Shown: positions 25,415-34,555, counted from the stretch's first letter. The stretch is DNA of 64,000 nucleotides from Enhydrobacter aerosaccus (GCF_900167455.1 NZ_FUWJ01000011.1:153446-217445); one strand, 5' to 3'. The notes: generated from the letters alone by a model not told the origin. Numbers and translations: made by a program.

Positions 25415-27015
25415 CCCCAGTTCGAGGCGCGGAAGTCGACCACGAAGGATTGGGCCGGCCGCCATTTGTAGTCGCGACGCTTGGCGGTGAAGGTCGCGTT
25501 CTGGTGGATCACGTTGTAGCAGGGATCCTCGCGCTCCAGGATCGTGAGGATCCGCCGGAAGTCGGCGCGACGCTGCTGCAGATCGGTGCCGCTTTGCAGC
25601 GCGGCGATGCGCTGGGCCGCTTCGTCGTTCTCCCACTGACCGGCTTCCCAGGTCTGACCACCCGGCGCATAGGCGGCCAGCGAGGCGACGGGATCGTTGA
25701 ACCAGGAGGAGTTGGAGTTCTCGCAGATGCCGCGCTCCGGGAAACGACCGAGGATCTGGCCCCAGTTTTCCTTCATCTCGATGGCGACGTTCAGGCCGAC
25801 GGCCCGCCACTGCTCGACCATGATCTGCGCTGTCTGCACCTGGTTGGTGTAGTAGTTGTTCAGCATCTGATAGGGAATCGGCGCGCCGTCATAACGTGCC
25901 TCCTTCAGCAGTCGGGCCGCCTCGGCCGGGTCGTAGGCCGGCGCGGCCCAGTCGCCGAGCAGCATCGGACCGAAGAAATCCCACTGCAGGCCCTTCGGCA
26001 CCTTGGTGCGGCCGGCCCACAGCGCATCGACGATCGCCTGCCGGTCGATCGCCTGCGTCATTGCCCGGCGGACACGCGGATCCCTCAGCGTCGGGTGATG
26101 CTTGTCGAAGATGGTGAGCCGGATGTTCATGATCGGCCCGCCCACGACCTCGAGCTTGGGATTGGACTCGATGGTGGCGATCTGGTCCGGCGGCATGTCG
26201 CAGGCGAAGTCGAAATCGCCGGCACGGAGGCCATTCACGCGCGCGGCCACTTCCGGTACTTCGACGAAGCGCAGTCGTTTGATCGGCGGCCGGCCGCCCC
26301 AATAATCGTCGAACGCTTCCATCGTCAGAGTGGAGTCGGGCTTGTAGTCGACGATGCGATAGGGGCCCGTGCCGACCGGCTTGCGCGCCCAGTCGAGCCA
26401 GGTCGGCGCCTCGGCGAAGGCGCGTTGCGAGAAGATGGAGCCGGTGTTGCGTGTCAGGCGGCCTTCGAGTGTCGCGTCGGGCACGCGGTTGACGAACCGC
26501 ACCGTATCCTTGGCGACGATCTCCATGCGCTCGAAACCGGGATAGGCGCCCATCGCGATCTTGGGGGCCTCGGGTGGCGGCACCTTGCTGGTGGCGCCCG
26601 GCGTCGTCGAGACCCACATGCCGCGTGTATCAACGGTGCTGCCGCTCCACATGCGTTCGGGACCGAAGCTGAAGGCCACGTCCTCTGCCGTCATGGCGTC
26701 GCCGTTGTGGAAACGCACGTCGCGACGCAGCTTGAGTTCGATCGTTCGCTCGTCGATGCGTCGGAAGCTCTCCGCGAGACCGGGCTGCAGCGACAGGTCG
26801 CCGGTCCAGGCATGGTCCGTCAGCGTCTCGGCGAAGGTGTAGAAGATGCGCTGACCGACATTCGATTGCTCGCGCATCGGCTCCAGCGTGTTGGAGGTCG
26901 ATATCTTCTGCACCGCCACCGTGATGGTGGGGCGATTATCGCCTTGGGCGATCGCTGGACAGGGCAGGGCGGCGGTGCCGGCCAGGGTGAGGGCACGACG
27001 ACGGGACAGAAGCAT
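25411..27015 (-). CDS. ABC transporter substrate-binding protein, family 5 (peptide/nickel/opine type), orphan
   Basis: 534 residues. A twin-arginine-like leader (SRRRALTLAGTAAL) precedes an SBP_bac_5 fold of full length: IFYTFAETLTDH, RRDVRFHNGDAMTAEDVAFSF and RRAMTQAIDRQAIVDALW. These lipochaperone-like receptors bind peptides, opines, glutathione or sugars for Dpp/Opp-type importers. No dppBCDF genes are nearby. It lies upstream of nothing on its strand; its 3' end abuts the molybdoenzyme gene. Ligand unknown. Confidence 0.87.
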   Translation of the reverse strand: MLLSRRRALTLAGTAALPCPAIAQGDNRPTITVAVQKISTSNTLEPMREQSNVGQRIFYTFAETLTDHAWTGDLSLQPGLAESFRRIDERTIELKLRRDVRFHNGDAMTAEDVAFSFGPERMWSGSTVDTRGMWVSTTPGATSKVPPPEAPKIAMGAYPGFERMEIVAKDTVRFVNRVPDATLEGRLTRNTGSIFSQRAFAEAPTWLDWARKPVGTGPYRIVDYKPDSTLTMEAFDDYWGGRPPIKRLRFVEVPEVAARVNGLRAGDFDFACDMPPDQIATIESNPKLEVVGGPIMNIRLTIFDKHHPTLRDPRVRRAMTQAIDRQAIVDALWAGRTKVPKGLQWDFFGPMLLGDWAAPAYDPAEAARLLKEARYDGAPIPYQMLNNYYTNQVQTAQIMVEQWRAVGLNVAIEMKENWGQILGRFPERGICENSNSSWFNDPVASLAAYAPGGQTWEAGQWENDEAAQRIAALQSGTDLQQRRADFRRILTILEREDPCYNVIHQNATFTAKRRDYKWRPAQSFVVDFRASNWG

Positions 27016-27114
27016 CAGGGATCTCCAGGCGGCGGACCATCCGCGCCGCCGGTGATCGATTGATGACAGCTTGGTTGTGGTTGCCTTACGGCATGTGGAG
27101 AGTGCGTCCTGGCG

Positions 27115-28080
27115 TCACTGGGTGGTGATGTGTCCCGTCTCGACGATTTCCCGCCATTTCGGCACCTCGGCACCGATCATGGCCGCGAATTCTTCCGGCG
27201 TGCTCGCCATCGCGATGCAGCCGAAGCCAACGAACTTCTTCTGCAGCTCCGGGTCGGCGAGGACAGTCCGAACCGCCTCGTTGAGGCGGGCGATAACCGG
27301 CTGCGGCGTGCCCGCGGGTGCGAGGATGCCGAACCAGACATTGACCTCGTAGCCCTTGAGCGACTGGCCGATTGTCGGCGCGCCGGGCATCAGCGGCGAG
27401 GGCTTGGCGGTCGAGACGCCGAGCAGCTTCAGCTTTCCCGCCTTGACGGCCGCATCCATGGTGTCGGACGAAGTCGTGAGCAGGATCTTCACCTCTCCGT
27501 TCAGCACCGCCATGGTCGTCGGCGCCTGTCCCTTGTAAGGGACATGGATCAGCTTGATGCCGGCTTCCTTGGCGAACAGCTCGGTCGCGAGGTGGCCGAG
27601 AGATCCGGCGCCGGCCGTGGCGTATTCGACGCCGTTGGGCTGGGTCTTTGCCCAGGCGATCAGTTCCGCGACATTGTTCGCGGGGACGCTCGGATGAACC
27701 ACCAGGACCAGGGGCGCGATGGACACCAGCGATACGGGCGCGAAGTCCTTGACCGGATCGTAACCGGCATCCTTCTGGATCAGGGGAACGATGGCGCTGG
27801 GACCATTGTTGCCGAAGATCAGCGTATAGCCATCGGGCGCGGAATGGGCGACCTGCGACGTCGCGATTGCGCCAGCGGCGCCTGCCTTGTTGTCGACGAC
27901 GACGGTCTGTCCCAAGGCCTTTGACAGGCCCTCCTGCATGGTACGGGCCATGATGTCGGTGGTGCCGCCCGGTGCGTAGGGCACGACCAGCCTGATCGGC
28001 TTCTCCGGAAACTGCGCGAAGGCCAGTCCCGGCAATGCCAGGGCGAGGCTAAGGCACAGCAGGCCTACCCGTCTCTTCAT
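27115..28080 (-). CDS. Bug/TctC-family periplasmic binding protein
   Basis: 321 residues with a Sec signal peptide (~1-22, ending AFAQ). Standard TctC motifs: VPYAPGGTTDIMAR, VVVDNKAGAAGAIA and SAPDGYTLIFGN. It is the last gene of the CoA-thioester operon and its start lies inside the end of the CaiB/BaiF gene (32-base overlap), so it is translationally coupled to that gene. It probably binds the acid whose CoA ester the operon metabolises. No tctAB genes are present. Confidence 0.88.
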   Translation of the reverse strand: MKRRVGLLCLSLALALPGLAFAQFPEKPIRLVVPYAPGGTTDIMARTMQEGLSKALGQTVVVDNKAGAAGAIATSQVAHSAPDGYTLIFGNNGPSAIVPLIQKDAGYDPVKDFAPVSLVSIAPLVLVVHPSVPANNVAELIAWAKTQPNGVEYATAGAGSLGHLATELFAKEAGIKLIHVPYKGQAPTTMAVLNGEVKILLTTSSDTMDAAVKAGKLKLLGVSTAKPSPLMPGAPTIGQSLKGYEVNVWFGILAPAGTPQPVIARLNEAVRTVLADPELQKKFVGFGCIAMASTPEEFAAMIGAEVPKWREIVETGHITTQ

Positions 28081-29209
28081 GTTGTTCCTCCCGCTTCGTT
28101 ATTGATGTGATGGTGTCGTGTGCGCCGAGCTCCGGCACGGTCGAACCTACGCCGACCGAGCCATCGGCGAATCGGAATGGCGGGTTCGGCACCAGAAATT
28201 CACCGGCGCCGTCACGCACGCGCGCCAGTGCGCCACGAGCGGCCAGTTGCGGATCGGCGAGCGCCTCGGCAACGGTCAAATAGCGCGAGCACGGGACGCC
28301 AGCCGCCATCAGCGTCTCCTCGCAGGACCGTGCCGGTCTCGGCGCGGTCCATTCCTCGATGGCCGCCATGAGCGCATCCCAATGCGCGGTGCGGGCACTG
28401 ACGGTCGCAAAGCGCGGATCCGACTTCCATTCGCTGTGGCCGACGGCATCGGCAAGCTGTTCGAAGTTGCGCTGGTTGACCGGAGCCACGATCACGAAGC
28501 CGTCGCGCGCGCGCATGGGCACATAGAGCGGCCGGCGCGTATCGGACGGGAACTGCGCTTCCTGGCATTCGAAGACCAGAAGGTTGAGCATGGAGTCCAT
28601 CAGGGCAACGTCGATGAACTGACCATGGCCATGGCGCAGGCGGCCGATCAAAGCGGTCTGGATGGCGCCGAAGGCATAGACTGCGGCCAGAACGTCGGCG
28701 ACGAAGATGCCGGTCTTGGCTGGCCGGTCCTGGCCGTCCTGATAGGTGAACTGGGTATGGTCGAAGCCGCTCGCGGCATGAATGACAGGGGCATAGGCCG
28801 GTTGTTGGGCGCGTGGTCCGGTCTGGCCGAAGCCGGAGATCGAGCAGTAGACAAGATCGCGCTTGATGCCGGCGAGGGCCGCATAGTCGAGACCGAGTCG
28901 CCTCATTACCCCGGGCCGGAAGTTCTCCAGCACGACATCGCTTCCCTTCACCAGCTCCAGAGCCGCCTTGCGTCCAGTATCGCTCTTGAGATCGAGGACA
29001 AGGCTCTTCTTGCCGGCGTTGAGATGCCCAAAATAAGCGCTGTGACCGTCACGCAGGGGCGGGCGGCTGCGCATGTGATCGCCGTGCGGCTCTTCGATCT
29101 TCAGGACCTCCGCCCCGCAATCCGCGAGCAGCCGCGCACAATAGGGACCAGCTATCATGCTCGTGAAATCGACGACCCGCATGCCGGCGAGAGGAGCGCG
29201 GACGGACAT
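28049..29209 (-). CDS. CaiB/BaiF family (family III) CoA transferase
   Basis: 386 residues. FTSMIAGPYCARLLADCGAEVLKIE at the N-terminus (~15-39), VLENFRPG (93-100) and the probable catalytic Asp172 (GIFVADVLAA) identify a family III CoA transferase, which moves CoA from an acyl-CoA donor to a free acid through acyl-aspartyl intermediates. ATG at 29209 overlaps the GntR stop by one base (TGATG). Expected job: activate the imported acid as its CoA ester before the dehydrogenase and class I transferase/hydrolase act. Confidence 0.9.
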   Translation of the reverse strand: MSVRAPLAGMRVVDFTSMIAGPYCARLLADCGAEVLKIEEPHGDHMRSRPPLRDGHSAYFGHLNAGKKSLVLDLKSDTGRKAALELVKGSDVVLENFRPGVMRRLGLDYAALAGIKRDLVYCSISGFGQTGPRAQQPAYAPVIHAASGFDHTQFTYQDGQDRPAKTGIFVADVLAAVYAFGAIQTALIGRLRHGHGQFIDVALMDSMLNLLVFECQEAQFPSDTRRPLYVPMRARDGFVIVAPVNQRNFEQLADAVGHSEWKSDPRFATVSARTAHWDALMAAIEEWTAPRPARSCEETLMAAGVPCSRYLTVAEALADPQLAARGALARVRDGAGEFLVPNPPFRFADGSVGVGSTVPELGAHDTITSITKREEQHEETGRPAVP

Positions 29210-29946
29210 CAGTTGATCTTCTTCCTTGCACGCTGACGATGATGGGCACGGCCGCGATAGCGTTGATGGAGGTTGTCGAGATGCTCGGTCATGGATGCAA
29301 CGGCGCCATCGGCATCGCGCCGGCGCAGGCAGTCGAGCAGGCGGCGGCGGGCCTTTATGGTAAGGTCGTTGCGTTCGCCGCCGACGGCATGCGCGAAGTC
29401 GCGCATCACTTCCATCAACGCCCCCATGACCATCATCATGACCGCGTTGTGCGTGGCGCGAGCGAGCAGATTGTGGAATTCGACATGGACGTCGATCTTG
29501 TCGTCGTAACGCTTGGCGATGAAAAGGCGTTCGGCCTCGTCCACGTTCGCAGTCAGGGCGGCGAGATCCTGCTCGGTCGCCCGCTCGGCAGCCACGCGTA
29601 CGACGGCCGATTCGACCCACTGCCGCGCTTCCGTCAACTCCTCGAGCGAGACACTGCCAAGCTGATAGAGATTGCGGAAGCTGTCGCCGATCAGGCCGGG
29701 GTTTCCCTGGCCGATGAAGGCGCCGCCGCGCGAGCCGGCCTGCAAAGAGACAAGGCCGGTACGCTCAAGCGTGCGCAGGGCCTCGCGGACGGCGCCGCGA
29801 CTGACGCCGAAGCGGGTGGCAAGCTCGCGCTCGGGCGGCAGTTTGTCGCCGCTGCGCAGCTCTCCCGATGCGATCCGGACCTGGATCTGGGCGGAGACTT
29901 CATCCGACAGGCGGCGGCGTTTGATAGGATCGAATCCAGGGTTCAT
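29209..29946 (-). CDS. FadR-type (FCD) GntR family transcriptional regulator
   Basis: 245 residues. Residues ~8-77 form the GntR winged helix (LPPERELATRFGVSRGAVREALRTLER); residues ~95-225 are an all-helical FCD ligand domain with DVHVEFHNLLARATHN supplying metal or carboxylate ligands. It is encoded inside the operon, four bases overlapping the preceding subunit gene, which favours autoregulation. Its likely operator is the palindrome at 32841-32857. Ligand presumably the pathway acid or a CoA ester. Confidence 0.9.
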   Translation of the reverse strand: MNPGFDPIKRRRLSDEVSAQIQVRIASGELRSGDKLPPERELATRFGVSRGAVREALRTLERTGLVSLQAGSRGGAFIGQGNPGLIGDSFRNLYQLGSVSLEELTEARQWVESAVVRVAAERATEQDLAALTANVDEAERLFIAKRYDDKIDVHVEFHNLLARATHNAVMMMVMGALMEVMRDFAHAVGGERNDLTIKARRRLLDCLRRRDADGAVASMTEHLDNLHQRYRGRAHHRQRARKKIN

Positions 29947-30830
29947 GGCTTGCTTGTTCCCGACGACAGCGACGCAAGGGTGCCCGCGCCAATGTGGTCG
30001 AGATACGTCTGCTCGCCATTGGCGCCATGCACATGCTCGGCAAGATAGCCGTCGAACGACTTCTGGTCGCGGCTCGCCGTGACGTAGGCTTTCAGATGCG
30101 CCTCGTCCTGCTCGTACAGGCCGGAACTGGCGCCTGGATGTGCGCCGTAGGGTGCCACCACCACGGCATCGACGAACGCCGATGGGATTTTGGTGAGGCG
30201 CGCCGACTGGCGGACCGTGCTCGACGGCACGATGCGGTCGACTGAGCAGATGACGTGCCGTGCTGCCTGCGCCATCAGCAGGTCGAAGTAGGCGGCGCCG
30301 AAATACTGGATGTTACCTTCCTCATCGGCTTGCTGGCCGTGCAGGAACACGACGTCGGGCTTGATCGCCGGCACCTCAAGCAGAGGACGGCCGCCCTCCT
30401 GGATCCGCGCCCGGCGATAGCCTTCGGGATTGACCCTCGGCAAGTCCGTCCCGAGGTCGGGTATCAGCCCGTAGGGCAGATCACAGGCACCGGCGCGCAG
30501 GCCACCGGCGATGCCAGGTCCGTCCATCTCCATGACCTTCACATGGCCTGCCTGGGCGGCCCGGCGGAAGTTGGGAGCCAGCCCCAGATGCTCGAAGCTG
30601 ATGAAGACGCAAGCAGTCGCCTTGGCGCAGCCGGCTCCGATCAATATGTCGGGTGCAACGCTGCCCGGCGACGGCACGAGAGTGAGATCGCGCACCCCTT
30701 TGCGGATCAGGCCGCGGACCAGCGCCATTGGCTGGCCGTGAAAGATCCAGCCGCCAATGCCGAGCGTCATGCCGTCCTGCACCGCGGATAGAGCGGTATC
30801 GAGGGAGACGATCTTTCTGGAGGAGGTCAT
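29943..30830 (-). CDS. Class I CoA-transferase/hydrolase, alpha subunit (GctA/IpdA-like)
   Basis: 295 residues, the size of glutaconate CoA-transferase alpha and IpdA. The GIGGWIFHGQPMALVR start and LTLVPSPGSVAPDILIGAG are typical of the family I alpha fold, with LHGQQADEEGNIQYFG in the centre. It pairs with the beta subunit at 31996-32808, but the acyl-CoA dehydrogenase gene is inserted between them, with three bases separating it from this gene. The complex either transfers CoA between acids or, as in IpdAB, hydrolytically opens a cyclic beta-keto CoA ester. Confidence 0.85.
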   Translation of the reverse strand: MTSSRKIVSLDTALSAVQDGMTLGIGGWIFHGQPMALVRGLIRKGVRDLTLVPSPGSVAPDILIGAGCAKATACVFISFEHLGLAPNFRRAAQAGHVKVMEMDGPGIAGGLRAGACDLPYGLIPDLGTDLPRVNPEGYRRARIQEGGRPLLEVPAIKPDVVFLHGQQADEEGNIQYFGAAYFDLLMAQAARHVICSVDRIVPSSTVRQSARLTKIPSAFVDAVVVAPYGAHPGASSGLYEQDEAHLKAYVTASRDQKSFDGYLAEHVHGANGEQTYLDHIGAGTLASLSSGTSKP

Positions 30831-30833
30831 GGC

Positions 30834-31985
30834 TCAGTGCCGCAACATGTGGCGAGCGATTACCAGACGCTGAATCTGATTCGTTCCCTCGAAGATCTGA
30901 TTGATCTTGGCGTCGCGCATATAGCGTTCGACTGGATAGTCGCGCATGTAACCAGCACCGCCGAATATCTGGACGGCATCAGTGGTTACTTTCATGGCGA
31001 CATCGCTGGCGAAGCACTTCACCATCGAAGCTTTGGCCGAGAAGCCGTCCCACTCTTGGCGGTCGGCCATGCGGCTGCAATCATAGAGCATGCAGCGTGC
31101 CGCTTCGGTCTGCATCTGCATGTCTGCGAGCATGAACTGGATAGCCTGGAATTCGGCGATCGGACGGCCGAACTGCTGGCGCTCGCGCGCATAGGCAGTG
31201 GCGTGGTCGATTGCGCCTTGTGCGAGTCCGACAGCCGTTGCCCCGACCGTCGGACGATTGAGATCGAGGATGCGCATGCAGGTCTTGAAGGCCTGGCCTT
31301 CCGGCCCGATCATGTTTTCCTCGGGCACGCGGACATTGTCGAAGAAGATCGGGACATTGGGCACGCCGCGTATGCCCATCTTGCGATCCTCCTTGCCGAA
31401 GGAGAAGCCCTTGCTCTTGGTATCGACCAGGAAAGCCGAGATGCCGTTGGCACCCTTGCCCTCGCTGGTGCGCGCGAACACCAGGATGAAGTGAGCAACG
31501 GAGCCGAAGGTGATGTAGATCTTGCTGCCGTTAAGCACCCAGCTCGAACCATCCTTCACCGCCCGCGTCTTCATCGAGGAGACATCGGAGCCGGTACCTG
31601 ATTCGGTCATCGCGACCGCTGTGATCGTGCGCCCCTTGGCGGACAGACCGAGATAGTGGCGCTTTTGCTCTTCGGTCCCGAAGTTCAGGATCGGCAGAAT
31701 GAGGCCAATGGAATTATTGGCAGCGATGAGAGCGGCGGACTCGGAGACCTTCGCGATCTCTTCCTTCACCAGGCAAACAGAAGTGAGGTCACCGCCGGGA
31801 CCACCATATTCCTGCGGCACCCACAGCTGCAGCAGGCCCATGTCGCCGAATATCTCGACCAGCTCCGCGGGGAAGCGGTTGTTCTCGTCGATCTCGGAGG
31901 CGATCGGTGCCACATGCTTTTCCACCATCTTGCGCACTTGGTCGCGCAACAGGAGATGGTGTTCTTCGAAATGATAATTATGCAT
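30834..31985 (-). CDS. Acyl-CoA dehydrogenase
   Basis: 383 residues, complete ACAD fold. GDMGLLQLWVPQEYGG near residue 48, AMTESGTGSDVSSMKT near 127 (FAD/substrate loop) and the catalytic-base region INQIFEGTNQIQR close to the C-terminus, where the Glu matches short-chain ACADs. It introduces an alpha,beta double bond into an acyl-CoA, passing electrons to ETF. It sits between the two subunits of the class I CoA transferase and 10 bases behind the beta subunit, so its product is probably handled by that complex. Confidence 0.93.
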   Translation of the reverse strand: MHNYHFEEHHLLLRDQVRKMVEKHVAPIASEIDENNRFPAELVEIFGDMGLLQLWVPQEYGGPGGDLTSVCLVKEEIAKVSESAALIAANNSIGLILPILNFGTEEQKRHYLGLSAKGRTITAVAMTESGTGSDVSSMKTRAVKDGSSWVLNGSKIYITFGSVAHFILVFARTSEGKGANGISAFLVDTKSKGFSFGKEDRKMGIRGVPNVPIFFDNVRVPEENMIGPEGQAFKTCMRILDLNRPTVGATAVGLAQGAIDHATAYARERQQFGRPIAEFQAIQFMLADMQMQTEAARCMLYDCSRMADRQEWDGFSAKASMVKCFASDVAMKVTTDAVQIFGGAGYMRDYPVERYMRDAKINQIFEGTNQIQRLVIARHMLRH

Positions 31986-31995
31986 CGCAGGACCT

Positions 31996-32808
31996 TCAGT
32001 TCGCCTTGGGCCAGGGAAATTTGCGCGCCAACACGCCGGTCGTATCGACGGCGCGGCGCAGGATGAACAGCTCCTCGTCATCGGGAGAAACGGTACGCTC
32101 GATTGCCGCCGGCACGATGAGATCGAAGCCGGTGTTGTCGCGCACTTCTTCGATCGTCACGCCCTCATGCAGGGACTTGACGCGCATCGCCTTGCCCTCG
32201 GGTTCGAAATCGAAGACGCCGAGAGGTGTCACCACCAGACGCGGGCCGCCCTCCGGCAGGCCGCGATCGGTACGGGACGTGCCGCCATCGAGATGCCCCG
32301 CCCCACAGATGAAGTCGACCTTGGGCACGAAAGCGCCGCGATCATGTCGGGTCATCATGATGTAGAAGCGCCGCGACAATCCGCACAAAGCGCTGATGCC
32401 GACAGTGCCGGGGCCGCGCAGCTTCGGGCGTGCATGGTCGCCGATGCAGACCGTGTTGATGTTGCCGAAGCGGTCGGTCTGCAAGGCGCCAAGGATGGCG
32501 AAATCGAAGAAGTGAACTTGCCAGTCGATGAAGTCGATCATCTGCGGCAGATCCATCACTGCCTCGGCGACGGCAATGTTCTCGGCGTCGGCTGCCGGCC
32601 GAACGATGCCCTCTGTCGCGTTGGTCATCCCGCCGGGTCCCGATACCCACCACAGGTGAGGTGCCTGACGCTGTCGAGCGAGGTTGCAGGCCGCGACCTG
32701 GATATCGGAGTTCGTCCCGACAATGGCCTTCTCGCCGTCCGCCATATCGCGGGCCAGCAGGACGGCCAGCATCTCGCCCATGGAACAGGCGTCCGAGCGT
32801 ACCGGCAT
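31996..32808 (-). CDS. Class I CoA-transferase/hydrolase, beta subunit (GctB/IpdB-like)
   Basis: 270 residues, first gene of the operon, preceded by a strong ribosome site (GGAAAGGGAAGG). The fold is shown by DIQVAACNLARQRQAP, QTDRFGNINTVCIG and KVDFICGAGHLDGG. In true class I transferases a catalytic Glu lies in a segment such as FESG or SENG; here the matching segment reads WWVSGPGG, with no Glu. IpdB, a retro-Claisen ring-opening hydrolase subunit from steroid catabolism, also lacks that Glu. A hydrolase role is therefore possible. The alignment was made by eye. Confidence 0.8.
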   Translation of the reverse strand: MPVRSDACSMGEMLAVLLARDMADGEKAIVGTNSDIQVAACNLARQRQAPHLWWVSGPGGMTNATEGIVRPAADAENIAVAEAVMDLPQMIDFIDWQVHFFDFAILGALQTDRFGNINTVCIGDHARPKLRGPGTVGISALCGLSRRFYIMMTRHDRGAFVPKVDFICGAGHLDGGTSRTDRGLPEGGPRLVVTPLGVFDFEPEGKAMRVKSLHEGVTIEEVRDNTGFDLIVPAAIERTVSPDDEELFILRRAVDTTGVLARKFPWPKAN

Positions 32809-32824
32809 TTCCTTCCCTTTCCTC

Positions 32825-32857
32825 TATTGGTCCGTTTAGTTATTGGTCGGACCAATA
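32825..32857. promoter_or_regulatory. Promoter and probable GntR operator of the CoA-thioester operon
   Basis: TATTGGTC-G-GACCAATA (32841-32857) is a perfect 17-bp palindrome of the TTGGTnnACCAA type bound by FadR-family GntR proteins. A half copy, TATTGGTCCG, starts 16 bases away at 32825. On the minus strand TTGACT (32865-32860) is a good -35, so the palindrome would occupy the -10 and spacer region and block polymerase. The operon encodes its own GntR protein (29209-29946). Confidence 0.65.
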
Positions 32858-32897
32858 GGAGTCAAATAAAGCGCGAGCGGACATTTCGTCGGGCGGT

Positions 32898-33554
32898 TCA
32901 GTCGCCGGACGGCTGGTAGCCGCTGCCGCTGGCCGCGCGCAGATAGGCCAGGACCAGCCGCACCATCTCATCCTCGAAGCTGCGGGCCTTGAAGAAAGGT
33001 TGTTCCTCGAGCACGGCGGCGCGGATCGTCCCCATCAGGGCGCGGGAGACGACGAAGATCTGCTCGGGCGACAGCGTGGCGAAGACGGACTTCGGGCCGC
33101 GGCCGATATTCTCGCCGGCGTGCCGGATGAACGCGGCGACCGGAGACATCATCTCGCCGCCGTCTCCCTGCGAGAGGATGGCCTGCAGTACAGCCTTGCG
33201 CGCGCGCTGCCGGCCGCGAAAGGCGCCGATGATGGCGCGGATCATGGCCCGCACCCGGCCCTCGACCGTCGGCTCCGAGTCGCTGCGCAGCGCTTCGGCG
33301 ACGCTCTGCAGCACGGCACGCAGTTCGCGCTCGGCCAGTGCATGCAGCACGGCATTCTTGTCGGCGAAGTACTGATAGAGCGTGCCGATGCTCACGCCGG
33401 CGCGCTCGGCCACGGCGTTGGTCGTGAACGCGGCTAGCCCGCCTCCCTCGAGAATCTGAGCCGCCGCCTCGAGGATTGCCGCGACGGTCTCCTCCGCACG
33501 CGCTTGCCTCGGCTTTCTTCTTTTATTTTCAGGGACTTGCGAGCTCCTTGCCAT
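32898..33554 (-). CDS. TetR family transcriptional regulator
   Basis: 218 residues. N-terminal helix-turn-helix with AVAERAGVSIGTLYQYFADK (~48-67) and an all-helical ligand domain. Divergent from the hydroxylase gene at 33640, with an inverted repeat in the 85-base gap, so it most likely represses that gene and itself. It could also act on the CoA operon, whose promoter begins at its 3' end, but the GntR protein is the better candidate there. Confidence 0.88.
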   Translation of the reverse strand: MARSSQVPENKRRKPRQARAEETVAAILEAAAQILEGGGLAAFTTNAVAERAGVSIGTLYQYFADKNAVLHALAERELRAVLQSVAEALRSDSEPTVEGRVRAMIRAIIGAFRGRQRARKAVLQAILSQGDGGEMMSPVAAFIRHAGENIGRGPKSVFATLSPEQIFVVSRALMGTIRAAVLEEQPFFKARSFEDEMVRLVLAYLRAASGSGYQPSGD

Positions 33555-33589
33555 GCGTCCTCACAGCTTGCGGAAGGCGAGTATAAAAC

Positions 33590-33604
33590 ATGAGCCAACC
33601 TCAT
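33590..33604. promoter_or_regulatory. Inverted repeat in TetR/hydroxylase divergent promoter
   Basis: ATGAG-CCAAC-CTCAT lies between the divergent starts (33554 and 33640), beside the A/T-rich GTATAAAACA and TATATTG. Size and place suit a TetR operator overlapping both promoters. The arms are only five bases, so confidence is limited. Confidence 0.4.
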
Positions 33605-33639
33605 ATATTGAGAGGCATCGAAAGGAAAGGAGCCTTCCT

Positions 33640-34551
33640 GTGGGAACGCTTGCCAAGCTTTACTTGATCCTGTTGCCGGTGGTGCTGGGAGCCGCGCTGA
33701 TCGAAGGGCTGTGGTTGTCTCGCACCCGGCCTGCCGGCTACGACTGGAAGGCCTGGGGTACGTCGGTAGCCGATCTGGCCGTCCGTCGCCTGTTGGCATT
33801 GCTGCCGTACGGCCTTGCCATGCCGGTCTTCGCCTGGGCGTATGAGCACCGTCTCTTCACCTTCCATATCGACAATGTCGGCTCGGTGCTGCTGCTCTTC
33901 ATCGGTCTCGAATTCTTCTATTACTGGTATCACCGCGCCAGCCACACCGTGCGCTGGTTCTGGAATACCCATGCCGTCCATCACTCGCCCAACCAGTTCA
34001 ATCTGGCGGCCGCGTATCGCCTCGGCTGGTTCGGCAAGCTGACGGGAGCCACCGTCTTCTTCACGCCGCTGGCGCTGCTGGGTTTCGAGCCGCAGACGGT
34101 TCTGGCCGCGCTGTTCCTGAATCTGCTCTACCAGTTCTGGATCCATGCCGATTGGATTCCCAAGCTGGGCTGGCTGGAATATGTGCTGAACACGCCGTCC
34201 GCCCATCGCGTCCACCATGCGCGCAACCCCGAATATCTCGATGCCAACTACGGTGGCGTGCTGATCGTCTTCGACCGGCTGTTCGGAACCTATGTCGAGG
34301 AGCGTGAGGATCTGCCGTGCGAGTACGGCCTGGTCACGCGGGTGACCACATACAACCCCGTGCTCATCAACGCGCAGCCGTGGATCGGGCTGGCGAAGGA
34401 CCTGGCGGGCGCGCGATCGTTCCGTGAAGCCTGGGGCTACCTGTTCGGCGCGCCGGGCTGGCGTCCCGATGGGCAGGGCCTGACCACGACGGAGCTGCGC
34501 GCTCGCGCGGCGGCCGCCCGGATGCAGCCGGCGCCGGTCGGGGTATCATGA
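33640..34551 (+). CDS. Sterol desaturase / fatty acid hydroxylase family protein (second copy)
   Basis: 303 residues from GTG at 33640, chosen for its strong site AAAGGAAAGGAG eight bases upstream. Several membrane helices and complete di-iron boxes: HRASH (98-102), HAVHH (111-115) and HRVHH (189-193) with a following NPEYLDANYGG. It differs from the 17099 gene in length and in lacking the HHWHH third box. Under probable TetR control. The SDR gene starts 61 bases downstream and may be co-transcribed. Lipid substrate unknown. Confidence 0.87.
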   Translation: MGTLAKLYLILLPVVLGAALIEGLWLSRTRPAGYDWKAWGTSVADLAVRRLLALLPYGLAMPVFAWAYEHRLFTFHIDNVGSVLLLFIGLEFFYYWYHRASHTVRWFWNTHAVHHSPNQFNLAAAYRLGWFGKLTGATVFFTPLALLGFEPQTVLAALFLNLLYQFWIHADWIPKLGWLEYVLNTPSAHRVHHARNPEYLDANYGGVLIVFDRLFGTYVEEREDLPCEYGLVTRVTTYNPVLINAQPWIGLAKDLAGARSFREAWGYLFGAPGWRPDGQGLTTTELRARAAAARMQPAPVGVS

Positions 34552-34555
34552 CTTA

